NCBI GenBank assembly: GCA_031270395.1
Contig: JAISXU010000016.1
Location: 1-51,649 of the forward strand
Source: Oscillospiraceae bacterium
Lineage (GTDB): Bacteria; Bacillota; Clostridia; Oscillospirales; Oscillospiraceae
Reading direction: 5' to 3'
DNA length: 51,649 nucleotides
Under the pieces are notes generated by a model. That model did no database searches and was not told the DNA's origin. It was given only the letters and a program-made list of their open reading frames with translations. Shown piece by piece: positions 1-8,720 of this stretch (positions within the stretch are counted from its first letter, which is position 1; every line of letters begins with the position of its first letter). A program made the translations under genes and the position numbers.

Positions 1-136
1 ATTAATTCGCACGATATGTCGTGCCGAATTAATAGTGCGCATATGTTTCGGTTGCCGCCATAGGCGGCGAGAAACATGCGCATATGAGCGAGAAAAGTCC
101 CGAGCGGCTTTGCCGTAAGGATAAGACTTTTCGAGC
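1..136. repeat. cluster of three palindromes downstream of the purine operon
   Basis: Three inverted repeats follow one another. The first (1-33) pairs ATTAATTCG with CGAATTAAT around an inner CACGA/TCGTG stem. The second (37-86) pairs GCGCATATGTTTC with GAAACATGCGCAT imperfectly around an inner GCCGCC/GGCGGC stem. The third (88-136) pairs GAGAAAAGTC with GACTTTTCGAG around an inner CGGC-AAA-GCCG stem. None is followed by a clean T-run on either strand, so a simple intrinsic terminator is not supported. They lie just beyond the last gene of the purine operon and could end or protect that mRNA. The first resembles palindromes at 32425-32457 and 48679-48723. Confidence 0.6.
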
Positions 137-139
137 GGA

Positions 140-871
140 TTAATATGATATTTTCCCGTCAATATCCTCATCAAAGCGCTCGCCCATCTTCGTGAGGATG
201 AAGCGGCGCACGAAATGTCCGCCCGCTCCCGCCCCGCGGCGCTTGATATAGAAATATCCGATAGCGGAGAACACGGCCGCGCCGATGAAATTGACGATGA
301 GGTCTTTCATCGTGTCGTACAGCCCTATGTCCACGTAGCCGCCGAGCACCGTGTCTTTCTGCATATCAGCTCCGAACAGGACGTCCATAGCGAACTCGAA
401 AAACTCCCACACGACGCCGATCGTCATAGAAAAGCAGAACGCGAATACCGCGACGAACACGGGCGACAGGCTTATGGCGAACCTGTCCTCGCGGTTTAGT
501 ATGTCGATGAGCGCGAGACCGATGGCGGCGGCGAGAAAGCCGTTCGCGGCATGCAGCATCGTATCCCACGCGGATATGCTCTCATAGTAATCGTGTACCT
601 CGCCGAGTATTTCGGCGGCGAATATGAAGAACAGAACGATGGCCTCGAGCGTGTCGGGGACGTCGATTTTGATCTGCCTTTCGATGAACGTCGGGATCGT
701 GAACAGCGCGAGCGTCAGGACGCACATCAGCACGTTCTCCCAGTTCGCGTTGAATATCTGCGCTACGAGAACGGCAACCACGAACACGCGCAGCGCGGCG
801 TAGAGCGCGAAGAGCCGCGGCTTGCGCTTTATACTGTTTTTTATCTCGCTAAACAGCGCTTTCAACTTCAC
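140..871 (-). CDS. DUF2238 (YjdF-like) multi-pass membrane protein
   Basis: A 243-residue membrane protein of unknown function. After a basic N-terminus (LKALFSEIKNSIKRKPR) there are several hydrophobic helices. Family hallmarks are WDTMLHAANGF, GVVWEFFEFAMD and DTMKDLIVNFIGA, which carry conserved acidic and histidine residues next to membrane segments; these match the DUF2238/YjdF family as I recall it. The GTG start at 871 is chosen because it overlaps the purD stop in a GTGA junction. A longer frame upstream lies wholly inside purD and reads as low-complexity Arg/Gly sequence. It is the last gene of the purine operon and probably translationally coupled to purD. A purine-related role, such as transport, is possible but unproven. 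Confidence 0.8.
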   Translation of the reverse strand: MKLKALFSEIKNSIKRKPRLFALYAALRVFVVAVLVAQIFNANWENVLMCVLTLALFTIPTFIERQIKIDVPDTLEAIVLFFIFAAEILGEVHDYYESISAWDTMLHAANGFLAAAIGLALIDILNREDRFAISLSPVFVAVFAFCFSMTIGVVWEFFEFAMDVLFGADMQKDTVLGGYVDIGLYDTMKDLIVNFIGAAVFSAIGYFYIKRRGAGAGGHFVRRFILTKMGERFDEDIDGKISY

Positions 872-2121
872 GCCCTGCCGATGTCCGTTCTGTAATGCGC
901 CCCGTCCCATGTGATCCTCCGGACGCCGGAATAGGCTCTGTCCACGGCGTCTCCGAGTGCCGCCCCCGACGCCGTGACGCCGAGCACGCGCCCTCCGTTC
1001 GTATAGAAGGCCCCGTCCGAGCACCTCGTTCCCGCGTGGTATACGGTGATGTCCGGGGGGAGACTGTCGAGGCCGGTTATGATTTTGCCCTTTTCATACT
1101 CCCCGGGATAGCCGCCCGACGCCATAACGACGCAGCACGCCGCGCCCGGCTTCCACCGTATGTCGATTTCAGACAGCCGCCCGTCCGTAACCGCCTCCAT
1201 GATGTCGAGCAGCTCGGTATCGAGCAGCGGGAGCACCGCCTGCGCCTCCGGGTCGCCGAACCGCGCGTTGTATTCGACGACGCGCGGGCCTGACGGCGTG
1301 AGCATGAGCCCGAAATACAGCACGCCCTTGAACGGTCTGCCCTCCGCGCGGAGCGCGTCCGCCGTGGGCATGAAGATTGTCTCCATACAGGTCGCGGCGA
1401 TTTCCGGCGTGTACAGCGGGCTTGGGGCGAACGCGCCCATACCTCCGGTATTGGGGCCCCTGTCGCCGTCATACGCGCGCTTGTGATCCTGCGAGGACAG
1501 CATCGGCATGAGCGTTTTGCCGTCGGTGAACGCGAGTACCGTCACCTCCGGCCCCGTCATAAATTCCTCGATCACGACGCGGGCGCCGGAGGCGCCGAAT
1601 TTCTTGTCGAGCATCATAGAGCGCACAGCGTCCTCGGCGGCGGAAACGTCCTCCGCGACGACGACGCCCTTGCCGAGCGCGAGTCCGTCGGCCTTGACGA
1701 CGATAGGCGCGCCGTGCTCCCTTATGTACCGTATGGCGTCGCCGGCGTCCGTGAACGACGCCCAGCGCGCCGTGGGTATGCCGTATTTCTCCATAAGGTT
1801 TTTTGAGAATACCTTGCTGCTCTCTATTATCGCGGCGTTTTGGCGCGGGCCGAACGCGCGTATACCGGCGCTCTCGAGCGCGTCCACCATGCCGAGGGCC
1901 AGCGGGTCGTCCGGCGCCACGACGACGTAGTCGATGTTGTTGCCGAGCGCGAAGCGCGTGACGCCCTCAATGTCCGTGGCCATTACAGGCGGACACTCCG
2001 CGATTTGCGCGATGCCGCCGTTGCCCGGCGCGCAATAGAGCTTTTTTACGCGCGGTGAGCTTTTCAGCGCGCGGCAGATCGCGTGCTCACGCCCTCCGCC
2101 GCCTATTACAAGAATCTTCAT
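868..2121 (-). CDS. purD: phosphoribosylamine-glycine ligase (GAR synthetase)
   Basis: Catalyses ATP-dependent ligation of glycine to 5-phosphoribosylamine, step two of de novo purine synthesis, in the cytosol. The 417-residue length is normal. The N-terminal nucleotide-binding signature GGGGREHA is at residues 7-14. An ATP-grasp domain follows, with VVKADGLALGKGV and the metal-binding segment VVEYNARFGDPEAQ. It starts 37 bases after the AICAR transformylase stop and its TGA overlaps the GTG of the DUF2238 gene. No frameshift or missing motif was seen. Confidence 0.97.
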   Translation of the reverse strand: MKILVIGGGGREHAICRALKSSPRVKKLYCAPGNGGIAQIAECPPVMATDIEGVTRFALGNNIDYVVVAPDDPLALGMVDALESAGIRAFGPRQNAAIIESSKVFSKNLMEKYGIPTARWASFTDAGDAIRYIREHGAPIVVKADGLALGKGVVVAEDVSAAEDAVRSMMLDKKFGASGARVVIEEFMTGPEVTVLAFTDGKTLMPMLSSQDHKRAYDGDRGPNTGGMGAFAPSPLYTPEIAATCMETIFMPTADALRAEGRPFKGVLYFGLMLTPSGPRVVEYNARFGDPEAQAVLPLLDTELLDIMEAVTDGRLSEIDIRWKPGAACCVVMASGGYPGEYEKGKIITGLDSLPPDITVYHAGTRCSDGAFYTNGGRVLGVTASGAALGDAVDRAYSGVRRITWDGAHYRTDIGRA

Positions 2122-2158
2122 AGCTCGCTTCTTTCCAATTCATTTTTTATTGGTGATC

Positions 2159-3337
2159 TCAATGCAAGAACAACCTTACCCCTGTGAACGCCATCGCAAT
2201 GCCCAGCCTGTCGCACGCCGCTATTACGTCGCCGTCGCGCACCGAGCCGCCGGGCTGGGCTATGTATTTTACGCCGGAGCGCGCCGCGCGCTCGATGTTG
2301 TCGCCAAACGGAAAAAACGCGTCCGAGCTGAGCGAAACGCCCGTCACGGAGCTTATCCACTCGCGCCGCTCGTCCGGCGTCAGAGGTTCCGGACGTCGGG
2401 TGAAAACGGCTTGCCACGCGCCACCGGAGAGAATGTCGGAGGCGTCGTCCGAGATATAGACGTCAATGGCGTTGTCGCGCGCGGGGCGCGGAATATCGGG
2501 CAAAAACGGCAGCGACAATGTCTTGGGGTGCCGCCGCAAAAACCAGTTGTCCGCCTTGCCCCCGGCCAGACGCGTACAGTGTATGCGGCTCTGCTGACCC
2601 GCGCCGACGCCTATGGCCCCGCCGTCCCTCGCGTAAACGACGGAATTGGATTGCGTGTATTTCAGCGTTATGAGCGCTATCAGAAGGTCGCGCCGCGCGG
2701 GAGCCGGCACGTCCTTATTCTCAGTGACCATGTTTTCGAGGAGCGTCCCGTCGATTTTGACGTTTTGACGCCCCTGTTCGAACGTCACGCCGTACACGTC
2801 GCGCCGCTCGACGGCGGCGGGCGCGCGGTGAGCGTCGATTTGCACGACGGCGTAGCCGCCGCGCCGCTTTGTCCGCAGAAAGTCGAGCGCGCGCTCCGTG
2901 AAAGCGGGAGCTATGACGCCGTCGGACACCTCGGGCAGCAGCGCGCGCGCCGTGTCCTCGTCGCACGTATCCGAGAGCGCTGCCCAGTCGCCGTATGAGC
3001 TCACCCTGTCCGCCCCGCGCGCGCGTATATACGCCGCGGCCTGCGGGGAGAGCTCCCCCTCCGGGGCGAAATACGCCGCCCGCTCCGTCACGTCAAGCGG
3101 CAGGCCAATCGCCGCGCCCGCGGGGGAGACGTGCTTGAAGCTCGCCGCAGAGGGCAGCCCCGAGACCTCGCGCAGTTCCCGCGCGAGCTGATAAGAATTC
3201 AGCGCGTCGAGCAGGTTGATATACCCCGGGCGGCCGTTGAGCACGGCGATCGGGAGCTCGCCGGAGACGGCGAACACGCGCGCCGGTTTTTGGTTCGGGT
3301 TGCAGCCGTATTTTAGTTCGAGCTCTTTCAAAACCAC
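2159..3337 (-). CDS. monofunctional AICAR formyltransferase (PurH transformylase domain only)
   Basis: Transfers a formyl group from 10-formyl-THF to AICAR to give FAICAR. At 392 residues it holds only the AICAR transformylase part; the N-terminal IMP cyclohydrolase domain of bifunctional PurH (about 520 residues) is absent. Landmarks are LKYGCNPNQKPA near the N-terminus, the catalytic Lys-His pair in SFKHVSPAGAA, and the C-terminal DAFFPFGDNIE and KYIAQPGGSVRD. The start is GTG at 3337 with AGAGG upstream. The missing cyclohydrolase activity is supplied by the PurO-type gene immediately upstream, whose stop lies 8 bases before this start. This split arrangement is known in some clostridia. 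Confidence 0.93.
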   Translation of the reverse strand: MVLKELELKYGCNPNQKPARVFAVSGELPIAVLNGRPGYINLLDALNSYQLARELREVSGLPSAASFKHVSPAGAAIGLPLDVTERAAYFAPEGELSPQAAAYIRARGADRVSSYGDWAALSDTCDEDTARALLPEVSDGVIAPAFTERALDFLRTKRRGGYAVVQIDAHRAPAAVERRDVYGVTFEQGRQNVKIDGTLLENMVTENKDVPAPARRDLLIALITLKYTQSNSVVYARDGGAIGVGAGQQSRIHCTRLAGGKADNWFLRRHPKTLSLPFLPDIPRPARDNAIDVYISDDASDILSGGAWQAVFTRRPEPLTPDERREWISSVTGVSLSSDAFFPFGDNIERAARSGVKYIAQPGGSVRDGDVIAACDRLGIAMAFTGVRLFLH

Positions 3338-3345
3338 TCAGCCTC

Positions 3346-4056
3346 TTATCTGTTGATGATCACCCGCTCCGGCGCGCGCGCGGCGGAGCCGGAGGCGTAC
3401 GCGTACAGTGCGACGCGGTTGTCCTCGTCCAGCGCGTCCCAGACGTCCCCCGCGAATTTATCCAGCCCGCCCGAGACGTCGATGCTCACGGGACGCGGCT
3501 CGCCGCGAAATGACGGCGGCGGGTCGCCGTCGTGCTCATATGTGTGTATCAAGTGCCCGAGCCCCGGTATCGGGGCGGAATACTCAAAGAAATGGCGCAG
3601 GACGCAGCCCGGATCGCCATGCGCGCTCTTTAGGATGGACAGCGCGTAACTGCCGTCCGGGTTCAGAATACCGGATATCCTCGGGGTGTACAGCGGCGGG
3701 TCAGGCTCAAACTCGCGCGTGAGCAGCGCCGCGCGGAACGTACCTCCCCCGGCGAGCGCTTCGCGTATGGTGTCGGTCTGGTCGCCGTTTGTGACGACGA
3801 CGCGCCCGTCCCGCATACGGCGGACGGGGTGGTAGATCACAAGGCTCGGGTCGCGCAGACGCTCGGGGTCGCGCGCCGCCGTGCGTATGCCGTCGTCCGT
3901 CTCCGCGAACACGCGGTTGCGGCTGTTGAAGCTGCGGCCCATGATGAAGTATGCTATTATGTCGCGCGCGCTCCCGGCGTCGCGTCCGATAATGATCCCG
4001 CGTCCCGGATAGGCGTTGCCACGAAGGAGGTCGCGCGGGTCAGGACGCGCTTCCAT
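3346..4056 (-). CDS. purO: PurO-type IMP cyclohydrolase
   Basis: A 236-residue protein of the archaeal-type IMP cyclohydrolase family, which closes FAICAR to IMP, the last step of the pathway. Visible family features are NAYPGRGIIIG near the N-terminus, AYFIMGRSFNSRNRVF, LVIYHPVRR, TNGDQTDTI, and YTPRISGI followed by LSILKS. It overlaps the 3' end of purN by 17 bases and is followed directly by the stand-alone AICAR transformylase, so the two replace a bifunctional PurH. A broad IMP-cyclohydrolase-like label is the only alternative. Identity rests on motif recall rather than on a search. Confidence 0.9.
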   Translation of the reverse strand: MEARPDPRDLLRGNAYPGRGIIIGRDAGSARDIIAYFIMGRSFNSRNRVFAETDDGIRTAARDPERLRDPSLVIYHPVRRMRDGRVVVTNGDQTDTIREALAGGGTFRAALLTREFEPDPPLYTPRISGILNPDGSYALSILKSAHGDPGCVLRHFFEYSAPIPGLGHLIHTYEHDGDPPPSFRGEPRPVSIDVSGGLDKFAGDVWDALDEDNRVALYAYASGSAARAPERVIINR

Positions 4057-4690
4057 CGTCCCGCGCCCCCTTTATCCTGACGATTTGCCCGTCGAGCTCG
4101 AGGCGTCCCTCGCAGTAGAGCGACACCGCCTCCGGCAGTATCTTCCACTCGGCTTCCTCCATTATGCGCCGCTGGAGCGTGAACGGCGTGTCGTCCGGCA
4201 GTATATCGACCGCTTTTTGGAGGATGATGGGGCCGGAATCGACCTCGTTTGTCACAAAATGCGCCGTCGCGCCGGAAACGCGCGCGCCGAACTTCAAGGC
4301 CTCCTCGTGAACGCGCAGTCCGTAGTAGCCCGGCCCGCAAAACGACGGAATCAGCGACGGGTGGATGTTGATGATCCTGTTCTGATACGCCTTGACGAGC
4401 GGGGGGCCGAGTATGTGCATAAAGCCCGCGAGGACTATGAGCTCGATTTCCAGCTCGCTGAGCTTTCTGTGCGCCGCCTCGGAAAAGCTCGCCCTGTTTG
4501 TGTAGCGCCCGGCGTCCACGACGTGCGCCGGAATGCCGGCGTACTCCGCCCTTGACAGCGCGTAAGCCGTCGGATTGGATGATATGACGGCGGCGAGCTC
4601 GCAGTTTTTTATCTCGCCGAAGATATGCGAGTCGATTATCGCCTGAAGATTCGTCCCGCCTCCGGAGACCATGACAGCCGTTTTTACCAT
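4040..4690 (-). CDS. purN: phosphoribosylglycinamide formyltransferase 1 (GAR transformylase)
   Basis: Transfers formyl from 10-formyl-THF to GAR. The 216-residue length is typical. The N-terminus MVKTAVMVSGGGTNLQAII carries the phosphate-binding glycine loop. Catalytic residues are seen in NIHPSLIPSF (Asn and His) and in VDSGPIIL (Asp). The start overlaps the purM stop by 7 bases and its own end overlaps purO by 17 bases, so translation of the three genes is probably coupled. The C-terminal LEGQ-like segment ends normally. Confidence 0.97.
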   Translation of the reverse strand: MVKTAVMVSGGGTNLQAIIDSHIFGEIKNCELAAVISSNPTAYALSRAEYAGIPAHVVDAGRYTNRASFSEAAHRKLSELEIELIVLAGFMHILGPPLVKAYQNRIINIHPSLIPSFCGPGYYGLRVHEEALKFGARVSGATAHFVTNEVDSGPIILQKAVDILPDDTPFTLQRRIMEEAEWKILPEAVSLYCEGRLELDGQIVRIKGARDDGSAS

Positions 4691-5718
4691 ATTATATCAA
4701 CCCCTTTTTCGCCCGCGCCGCACTCGCCCGCGATCACGGCGCTCTCGCCGTGGCTCTGCAACTCCCGCAGGACGTCGTCCGCCTTATCGCCCTTTACGGC
4801 AAGCAGCATACCCGCGCCCATATTGAACGTGTTGTACATATCGCGCTCCGGCACGCCGCCCTTCGCGGCGATAATATCGAATATCGGCGGGCGGGCCAGC
4901 GCTCTCGCGTCAACGGTCATCTTTACGCCGTCCGGCAGACAGCGCGGCGCGTTCTCAAAAATGCCGCCGCCCGTGATATGCGCCGCGCTCCGCACCGCGC
5001 CGGGGAAGCCCCGGAGCAGGCCGAGCAGTGTTTTTACATATATCCGCGTCGGTGTGAGAAGCTCCTCCCCGAGCGTCTTTCCGAGCCCCGGGACGTATTC
5101 GGCAAGGCTCTGCGCCGTGGGTGAGAATATCTTGCGTATGAGCGAAAAGCCGTTTGAGTGGACGCCCGACGACGGCAGAGCTATTACGGCGTCGCCGGGG
5201 CGCACATTCTTCCCGTCGAGCATATCGTCGTAATCGACAAGCCCGACGGCGAAGCCCGCGAGGTCGTATTCGTCGGGCAGCGTCATGCCGGGGTGCTCAG
5301 CCGTCTCGCCGCCTATGAGCGCGCAGCCGGCCTCGCGGCAGCCCTCGGCGACGCCGGAGACTATCTCCGCCGTGCGCTCCGGGATATTCTTGCCGACGGC
5401 CATGTAGTCGAGGAAAAAAAGCGGCTCCGCGCCGGAGCATATAATGTCGTTGACGCACATAGCGACGCAGTCTATGCCCACAGTGCCGTGCTTATCGAGA
5501 AGAAACGCTATTTTCAGCTTTGTGCCGACGCCGTCGGTACCCGAGACCGTGACGGGGCGCTTCATACCTTTGAAATTCGGCTCGAACAGCCCGCCGAAGC
5601 CGCCGAGCGAGCCGAGAACGCCCTCGCGGTACGTCGATTTTATCATAGGCCTTATAAGTTCCACCTGTCGGTAGCCCGCCGTGACATCCACCCCGGCGGC
5701 GGCGTAGGCGTCGCTCAT
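4684..5718 (-). CDS. purM: phosphoribosylformylglycinamidine cyclo-ligase (AIR synthetase)
   Basis: ATP-dependent ring closure of FGAM to AIR. The 344-residue protein begins DAYAAAGVDVTAGYRQVELI and carries the family segments GFGGLFEPNF, VSGTDGVGTKLKIAF, GGETAEHPGM and the C-terminal HITGGGIFENAPR. The start overlaps the purC stop in an ATGA junction. FGAM synthetase (PurL or PurLQS), which supplies its substrate, is not in this window and must be encoded elsewhere. Confidence 0.97.
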   Translation of the reverse strand: MSDAYAAAGVDVTAGYRQVELIRPMIKSTYREGVLGSLGGFGGLFEPNFKGMKRPVTVSGTDGVGTKLKIAFLLDKHGTVGIDCVAMCVNDIICSGAEPLFFLDYMAVGKNIPERTAEIVSGVAEGCREAGCALIGGETAEHPGMTLPDEYDLAGFAVGLVDYDDMLDGKNVRPGDAVIALPSSGVHSNGFSLIRKIFSPTAQSLAEYVPGLGKTLGEELLTPTRIYVKTLLGLLRGFPGAVRSAAHITGGGIFENAPRCLPDGVKMTVDARALARPPIFDIIAAKGGVPERDMYNTFNMGAGMLLAVKGDKADDVLRELQSHGESAVIAGECGAGEKGVDIIW

Positions 5719-6428
5719 ACCGTGATCCCGAGACGCCGAGCTATCTCGGCGTACGCGCCCTCAACATTCCCGAGATCCTGCCTGAACCTGTCCTTATCGA
5801 GCTTTTCACCCGTCTTAGTGTCCCAGAATCTGCATGTGTCGGGAGAAATCTCGTCGGCGAGCACTATTTTGCCGCCCGTGAGCTTCCCGAATTCCACCTT
5901 GAAGTCCACGAGCGTAACGTCGCACTCCGAGAGTTCCGATTTTAGGAAGTGGTTTATCTGCGTGACATACTCGCGGATGAGCGCGATATCCTCCGGCGCC
6001 GCGAGTCCGAGCGCGAGGGCGTGAGAGGTGTTGAGAAGCGGGTCGCCGAGGGCGTCGTCCTTGTACGAAAATTCCACGGTCGGGTTTTTGAATACTATAC
6101 CCTCCTTGACGCCGTACCTCTTGGCGAACGAGCCCGCCGATATGTTGCGGACTATGACCTCCAGCGGCACGATGTCCACGCGTTTTACCGCGGTCTCCCT
6201 GTCGGAGAGCTCCTCTATGTAGTGCGTCGGTATGCCGCAGCCCTCCAGAAGGCGCATAAAATAGTTGGTCATGCGGTTGTTTATGACGCCCTTTCCGGAG
6301 ATTGCGCCCCGTTTTTCACCGTTGAACGCCGTGGCGTCGTCCTTGTATTCCACAATCAAGACCTCAGGGTCGCCTGTTTTGTATATTTTTTTTGCCTTGC
6401 CCTCGTAGAGCATGTCGAGCTTCTTCAT
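5715..6428 (-). CDS. purC: SAICAR synthetase
   Basis: Ligates aspartate to CAIR with ATP to form SAICAR. The 237-residue length matches the bacterial single-domain enzyme. Landmarks are LYEGKAKKIYKT at the N-terminus, DDATAFNG, the KGVINNRMTNYFMRLL segment, PLEVIVRN-AGSFAKRYG and LADEISPDTCRFWD. It overlaps purE by 4 bases (ATGA) and purM by 4 bases, as in a classical purEC-M operon. Confidence 0.98.
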   Translation of the reverse strand: MKKLDMLYEGKAKKIYKTGDPEVLIVEYKDDATAFNGEKRGAISGKGVINNRMTNYFMRLLEGCGIPTHYIEELSDRETAVKRVDIVPLEVIVRNISAGSFAKRYGVKEGIVFKNPTVEFSYKDDALGDPLLNTSHALALGLAAPEDIALIREYVTQINHFLKSELSECDVTLVDFKVEFGKLTGGKIVLADEISPDTCRFWDTKTGEKLDKDRFRQDLGNVEGAYAEIARRLGITV

Positions 6429-6922
6429 ACGCTATCGATCTCCTTTTGCAGCTTTTCATCCTTTTTCATTACGCTTTCCTCCATACCCGACTTGAACGCC
6501 TCTAGCGTCTCCGCCAGCGCTTCGTCGCCGACCGCCAGTATCTGCGCGGCCAGAACTGCGGCGTTACGCGCGCCGTCCACGGCGACGGTGGCCACGGGCA
6601 CTCCGGGCGGCATCTGCGCCGTTGACAGCAGGCTGTCGAGCCCTCCGAGCCCCTGCGCGCCTATCGGCACCCCGATAACGGGCAGCGTCGTATGCGCGGC
6701 TATGGCGCCCGCCAGATGCGCAGCCTTGCCCGCCGCCGCTATCACGACGCCGAAGCCGTTTTGTCGCGCGTCGGCGGCAAAGCGCGCCGCGCGTCCGGGC
6801 GTCCTGTGCGCCGACATGATGTGCGCTTCAAACGGCATTCCGAACTCGCGCAGCGTTTTTATAGTCTCCGCCATCACCGCCAGATCGCTGTCCGAACCCA
6901 TCAGCACCGCCGTTTTTTTCAT
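6425..6922 (-). CDS. purE: N5-carboxyaminoimidazole ribonucleotide mutase or AIR carboxylase
   Basis: A 165-residue PurE. Landmarks are VLMGSDSDL, SAHRTPGRAARFA with the catalytic His, and LPVIGVPIGAQGLGGLDSLLSTAQMP. The usual GAGGAAHLPG loop reads AAAGKAAHLAG here. The ATG at 6922 is chosen over an in-frame upstream start at 7027, which would add low-complexity Gly/Arg sequence and run through the promoter; AAAGGAG precedes the chosen start. PurE usually acts with PurK, which is not visible nearby, so whether this enzyme uses N5-CAIR or AIR plus CO2 is left open. It is the first gene of the purine operon. Confidence 0.95.
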   Translation of the reverse strand: MKKTAVLMGSDSDLAVMAETIKTLREFGMPFEAHIMSAHRTPGRAARFAADARQNGFGVVIAAAGKAAHLAGAIAAHTTLPVIGVPIGAQGLGGLDSLLSTAQMPPGVPVATVAVDGARNAAVLAAQILAVGDEALAETLEAFKSGMEESVMKKDEKLQKEIDSV

Positions 6923-6986
6923 TCTATCCGCAGCTCCTTTCCGGCGGGCGGGGCGTCCGCCGCCGCCATTTCCATCCCCGCCATAC

Positions 6987-7015
6987 ATGATAATACATCC
7001 CGGCGCGGTTTGCAA
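6987..7015 (-). promoter_or_regulatory. sigma-A type promoter of the purine operon
   Basis: On the minus strand TTGCAA (7010-7015) and TATCAT (6987-6992) are separated by exactly 17 bases. Transcription would start near 6980 and leave a leader of about 57 bases before purE. No purine riboswitch fold is recognisable in so short a leader. Placement between the upstream terminator and the first gene supports the call. Confidence 0.6.
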
Positions 7016-7040
7016 GGCGCAGTCCAACCTAAAGCGAAAA

Positions 7041-7076
7041 AAAACGCCGCCCCGGTTCCCGTCGGGGCGGCGTTTT
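7041..7076 (-). terminator. intrinsic terminator of the first peptide-transport operon
   Basis: A perfect 13-bp stem (7041-7053 with 7064-7076, AAAACGCCGCCCC and its complement) is followed on the minus strand by a T-run. It lies 35 bases beyond the stop of the solute-binding lipoprotein gene and upstream of the purine promoter, separating the two operons. Confidence 0.9.
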
Positions 7077-7111
7077 CAGCGAATGGCTGAGTTATTGTAA
7101 CGGCGCCACTG

Positions 7112-8701
7112 TTACGGAGCGACAGTCCAGTCCTTGATCCGGTAGCCTGTGCCGCCGTACAGATCGAAGTTTCCGATCTTCTTAGAATATGTGACGGTGG
7201 ACTGCATATCGAGGACGGAATACCACGGACATTCCTCCTCAAAGAGCTTAACGAATTCTATCATTTTCTTTGCATACTCCTCGGGATCGTCCGTCCCCAT
7301 GATCTCCGTGCCCGCCGCGACAATTTTATCCCGAACCTCGCTCGGCGCCGTGAAGCTGACAAAGGTGGTCATTACATCGGCGCCAAGTCCGCAGGGTCCC
7401 GCGCCGACTGAGGTTGACAGATCCCACCGTTCCGGATCGCCTGTGACCGTGTAATATGTCGCCATATCATAGTTCGAGATTTTCAGCGTGACGCCAATCT
7501 GCTCGAGGGACTCCTGTAATATCTGCGCCATCAGAATGGAGCCGGTATCGCCGTATGTGACGATCTCGACTTCCTTTCCGACAAGTCCGGCCTTCTCCGC
7601 GTACTCTTTCGCGAGCTCGACATTGTAGCCCTTCGTGTATGTGTCGTGGAGGTTTAACAGAGCGTCGCTGTAATCGTTGAGGGACGCGGCGAACGGCAGC
7701 TTGGATTCGGTTGCGTACCCGTCGAAGGCGGCGTTTATGATCGCCTGCTTATCAACCGCGTAGGCGACGGCGTAGCGCGCATCCTTGTTGTAAAAGATGG
7801 AAGCCTCATTCAGATTAAACGAGAACGAAAGGGCGTATCCCAGGTCGATTGTGCGGGTTTCATAGTCCGACAGAGACTTGACGTACTCAATATCGCCGGT
7901 TGGCACGCCGCCCACAAGGTCCACCGTGTGGGCGTCCAGCGCGTTGACCTTCTGGGCGTCCTCGTTGATAACCTTAAACTCAATATTTTTTATGGACAAT
8001 TCTCCGCCCCAATAATCATCGCGCGCCGTCATTGTGACGTAGCTGTTGATCACATATTCCTTTATCACATACGGCCCCGTTCCAACGGGGTTTTGCGAGA
8101 AGTTGTCCTCGTCGTAGGTTTCGGCGTCGACGATATACACGGCGCCGAGCATCGCCAGCTGCCCGACGTTGTAATGCGTATACCAGAGGTCAACGGTGTA
8201 TTCGTCGATTTTTTTCGTTTTTTCCATATCGACGGCTTGCAAGTAATGCGTGCGGGACGGGTCATTTTTCCACAGATTAAACGTGAAAATCACATCGTCG
8301 GCGTTGAAGGCGCTGCCGTTGGAGAATTTGATATTTTCCTTGAGATGGATAGTGTATTCAAGCGAGCTTACTTTGTCCCTCGTGTCCGCGAGAACAAAGG
8401 ATTCCTCATTATTGTAGCCAAAACCCCATAACGTCTCGGAAAAGCAGTTGATAACGGGGAAAAATCCATCGCCGCTGACCTTGCGCGGATCCAGCGACCC
8501 CACGTCAGACGCGATTGCCACGGTGACGCTGTCTCCGCCCGTGACGGCTTGAGAGGCGCCGGGTGAATCCGCCGCGCCGGACTGAGAAGGCGGCGGCGAC
8601 GATGTGCCCGGAGTGTCCGCGCCGCCGCCGCAGGCCGCAAGGGAAAAGACCGCCGCGCAGCACAGCATGAGAGATATTGCTTTCAAGAATTTGTTGTTCA
8701 T
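7112..8701 (-). CDS. peptide-type ABC transporter substrate-binding lipoprotein (SBP family 5)
   Basis: A 529-residue extracytoplasmic binding protein for the adjacent Opp/Dpp-type permease. The N-terminus MNNKFLKAISLMLCCAAVFS is a signal peptide ending in the lipobox LAAC, followed by a Gly/Ser/Pro-rich linker. The mature part has family-5 features: DVGSLDPRK, the LKENIKFSNGSAFNADDVIFTF type motif, NPVGTGPYV and YAVAYAVDKQAIINAAFDG. The ATG at 8701 is preceded by AAAGGAAC; a longer upstream frame would disrupt the signal peptide. The substrate is unknown; peptides or small cationic solutes are usual. It is the last gene of its operon, just before a strong terminator. Confidence 0.93.
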   Translation of the reverse strand: MNNKFLKAISLMLCCAAVFSLAACGGGADTPGTSSPPPSQSGAADSPGASQAVTGGDSVTVAIASDVGSLDPRKVSGDGFFPVINCFSETLWGFGYNNEESFVLADTRDKVSSLEYTIHLKENIKFSNGSAFNADDVIFTFNLWKNDPSRTHYLQAVDMEKTKKIDEYTVDLWYTHYNVGQLAMLGAVYIVDAETYDEDNFSQNPVGTGPYVIKEYVINSYVTMTARDDYWGGELSIKNIEFKVINEDAQKVNALDAHTVDLVGGVPTGDIEYVKSLSDYETRTIDLGYALSFSFNLNEASIFYNKDARYAVAYAVDKQAIINAAFDGYATESKLPFAASLNDYSDALLNLHDTYTKGYNVELAKEYAEKAGLVGKEVEIVTYGDTGSILMAQILQESLEQIGVTLKISNYDMATYYTVTGDPERWDLSTSVGAGPCGLGADVMTTFVSFTAPSEVRDKIVAAGTEIMGTDDPEEYAKKMIEFVKLFEEECPWYSVLDMQSTVTYSKKIGNFDLYGGTGYRIKDWTVAP

Positions 8702-8720
8702 TTGAGATGTTCCTTTCATT

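Noticed and set aside
6923-7040. Purine riboswitch ahead of purE
   Set aside because: The leader is only about 57 bases and does not show the conserved three-way junction core; the region holds only a simple promoter.
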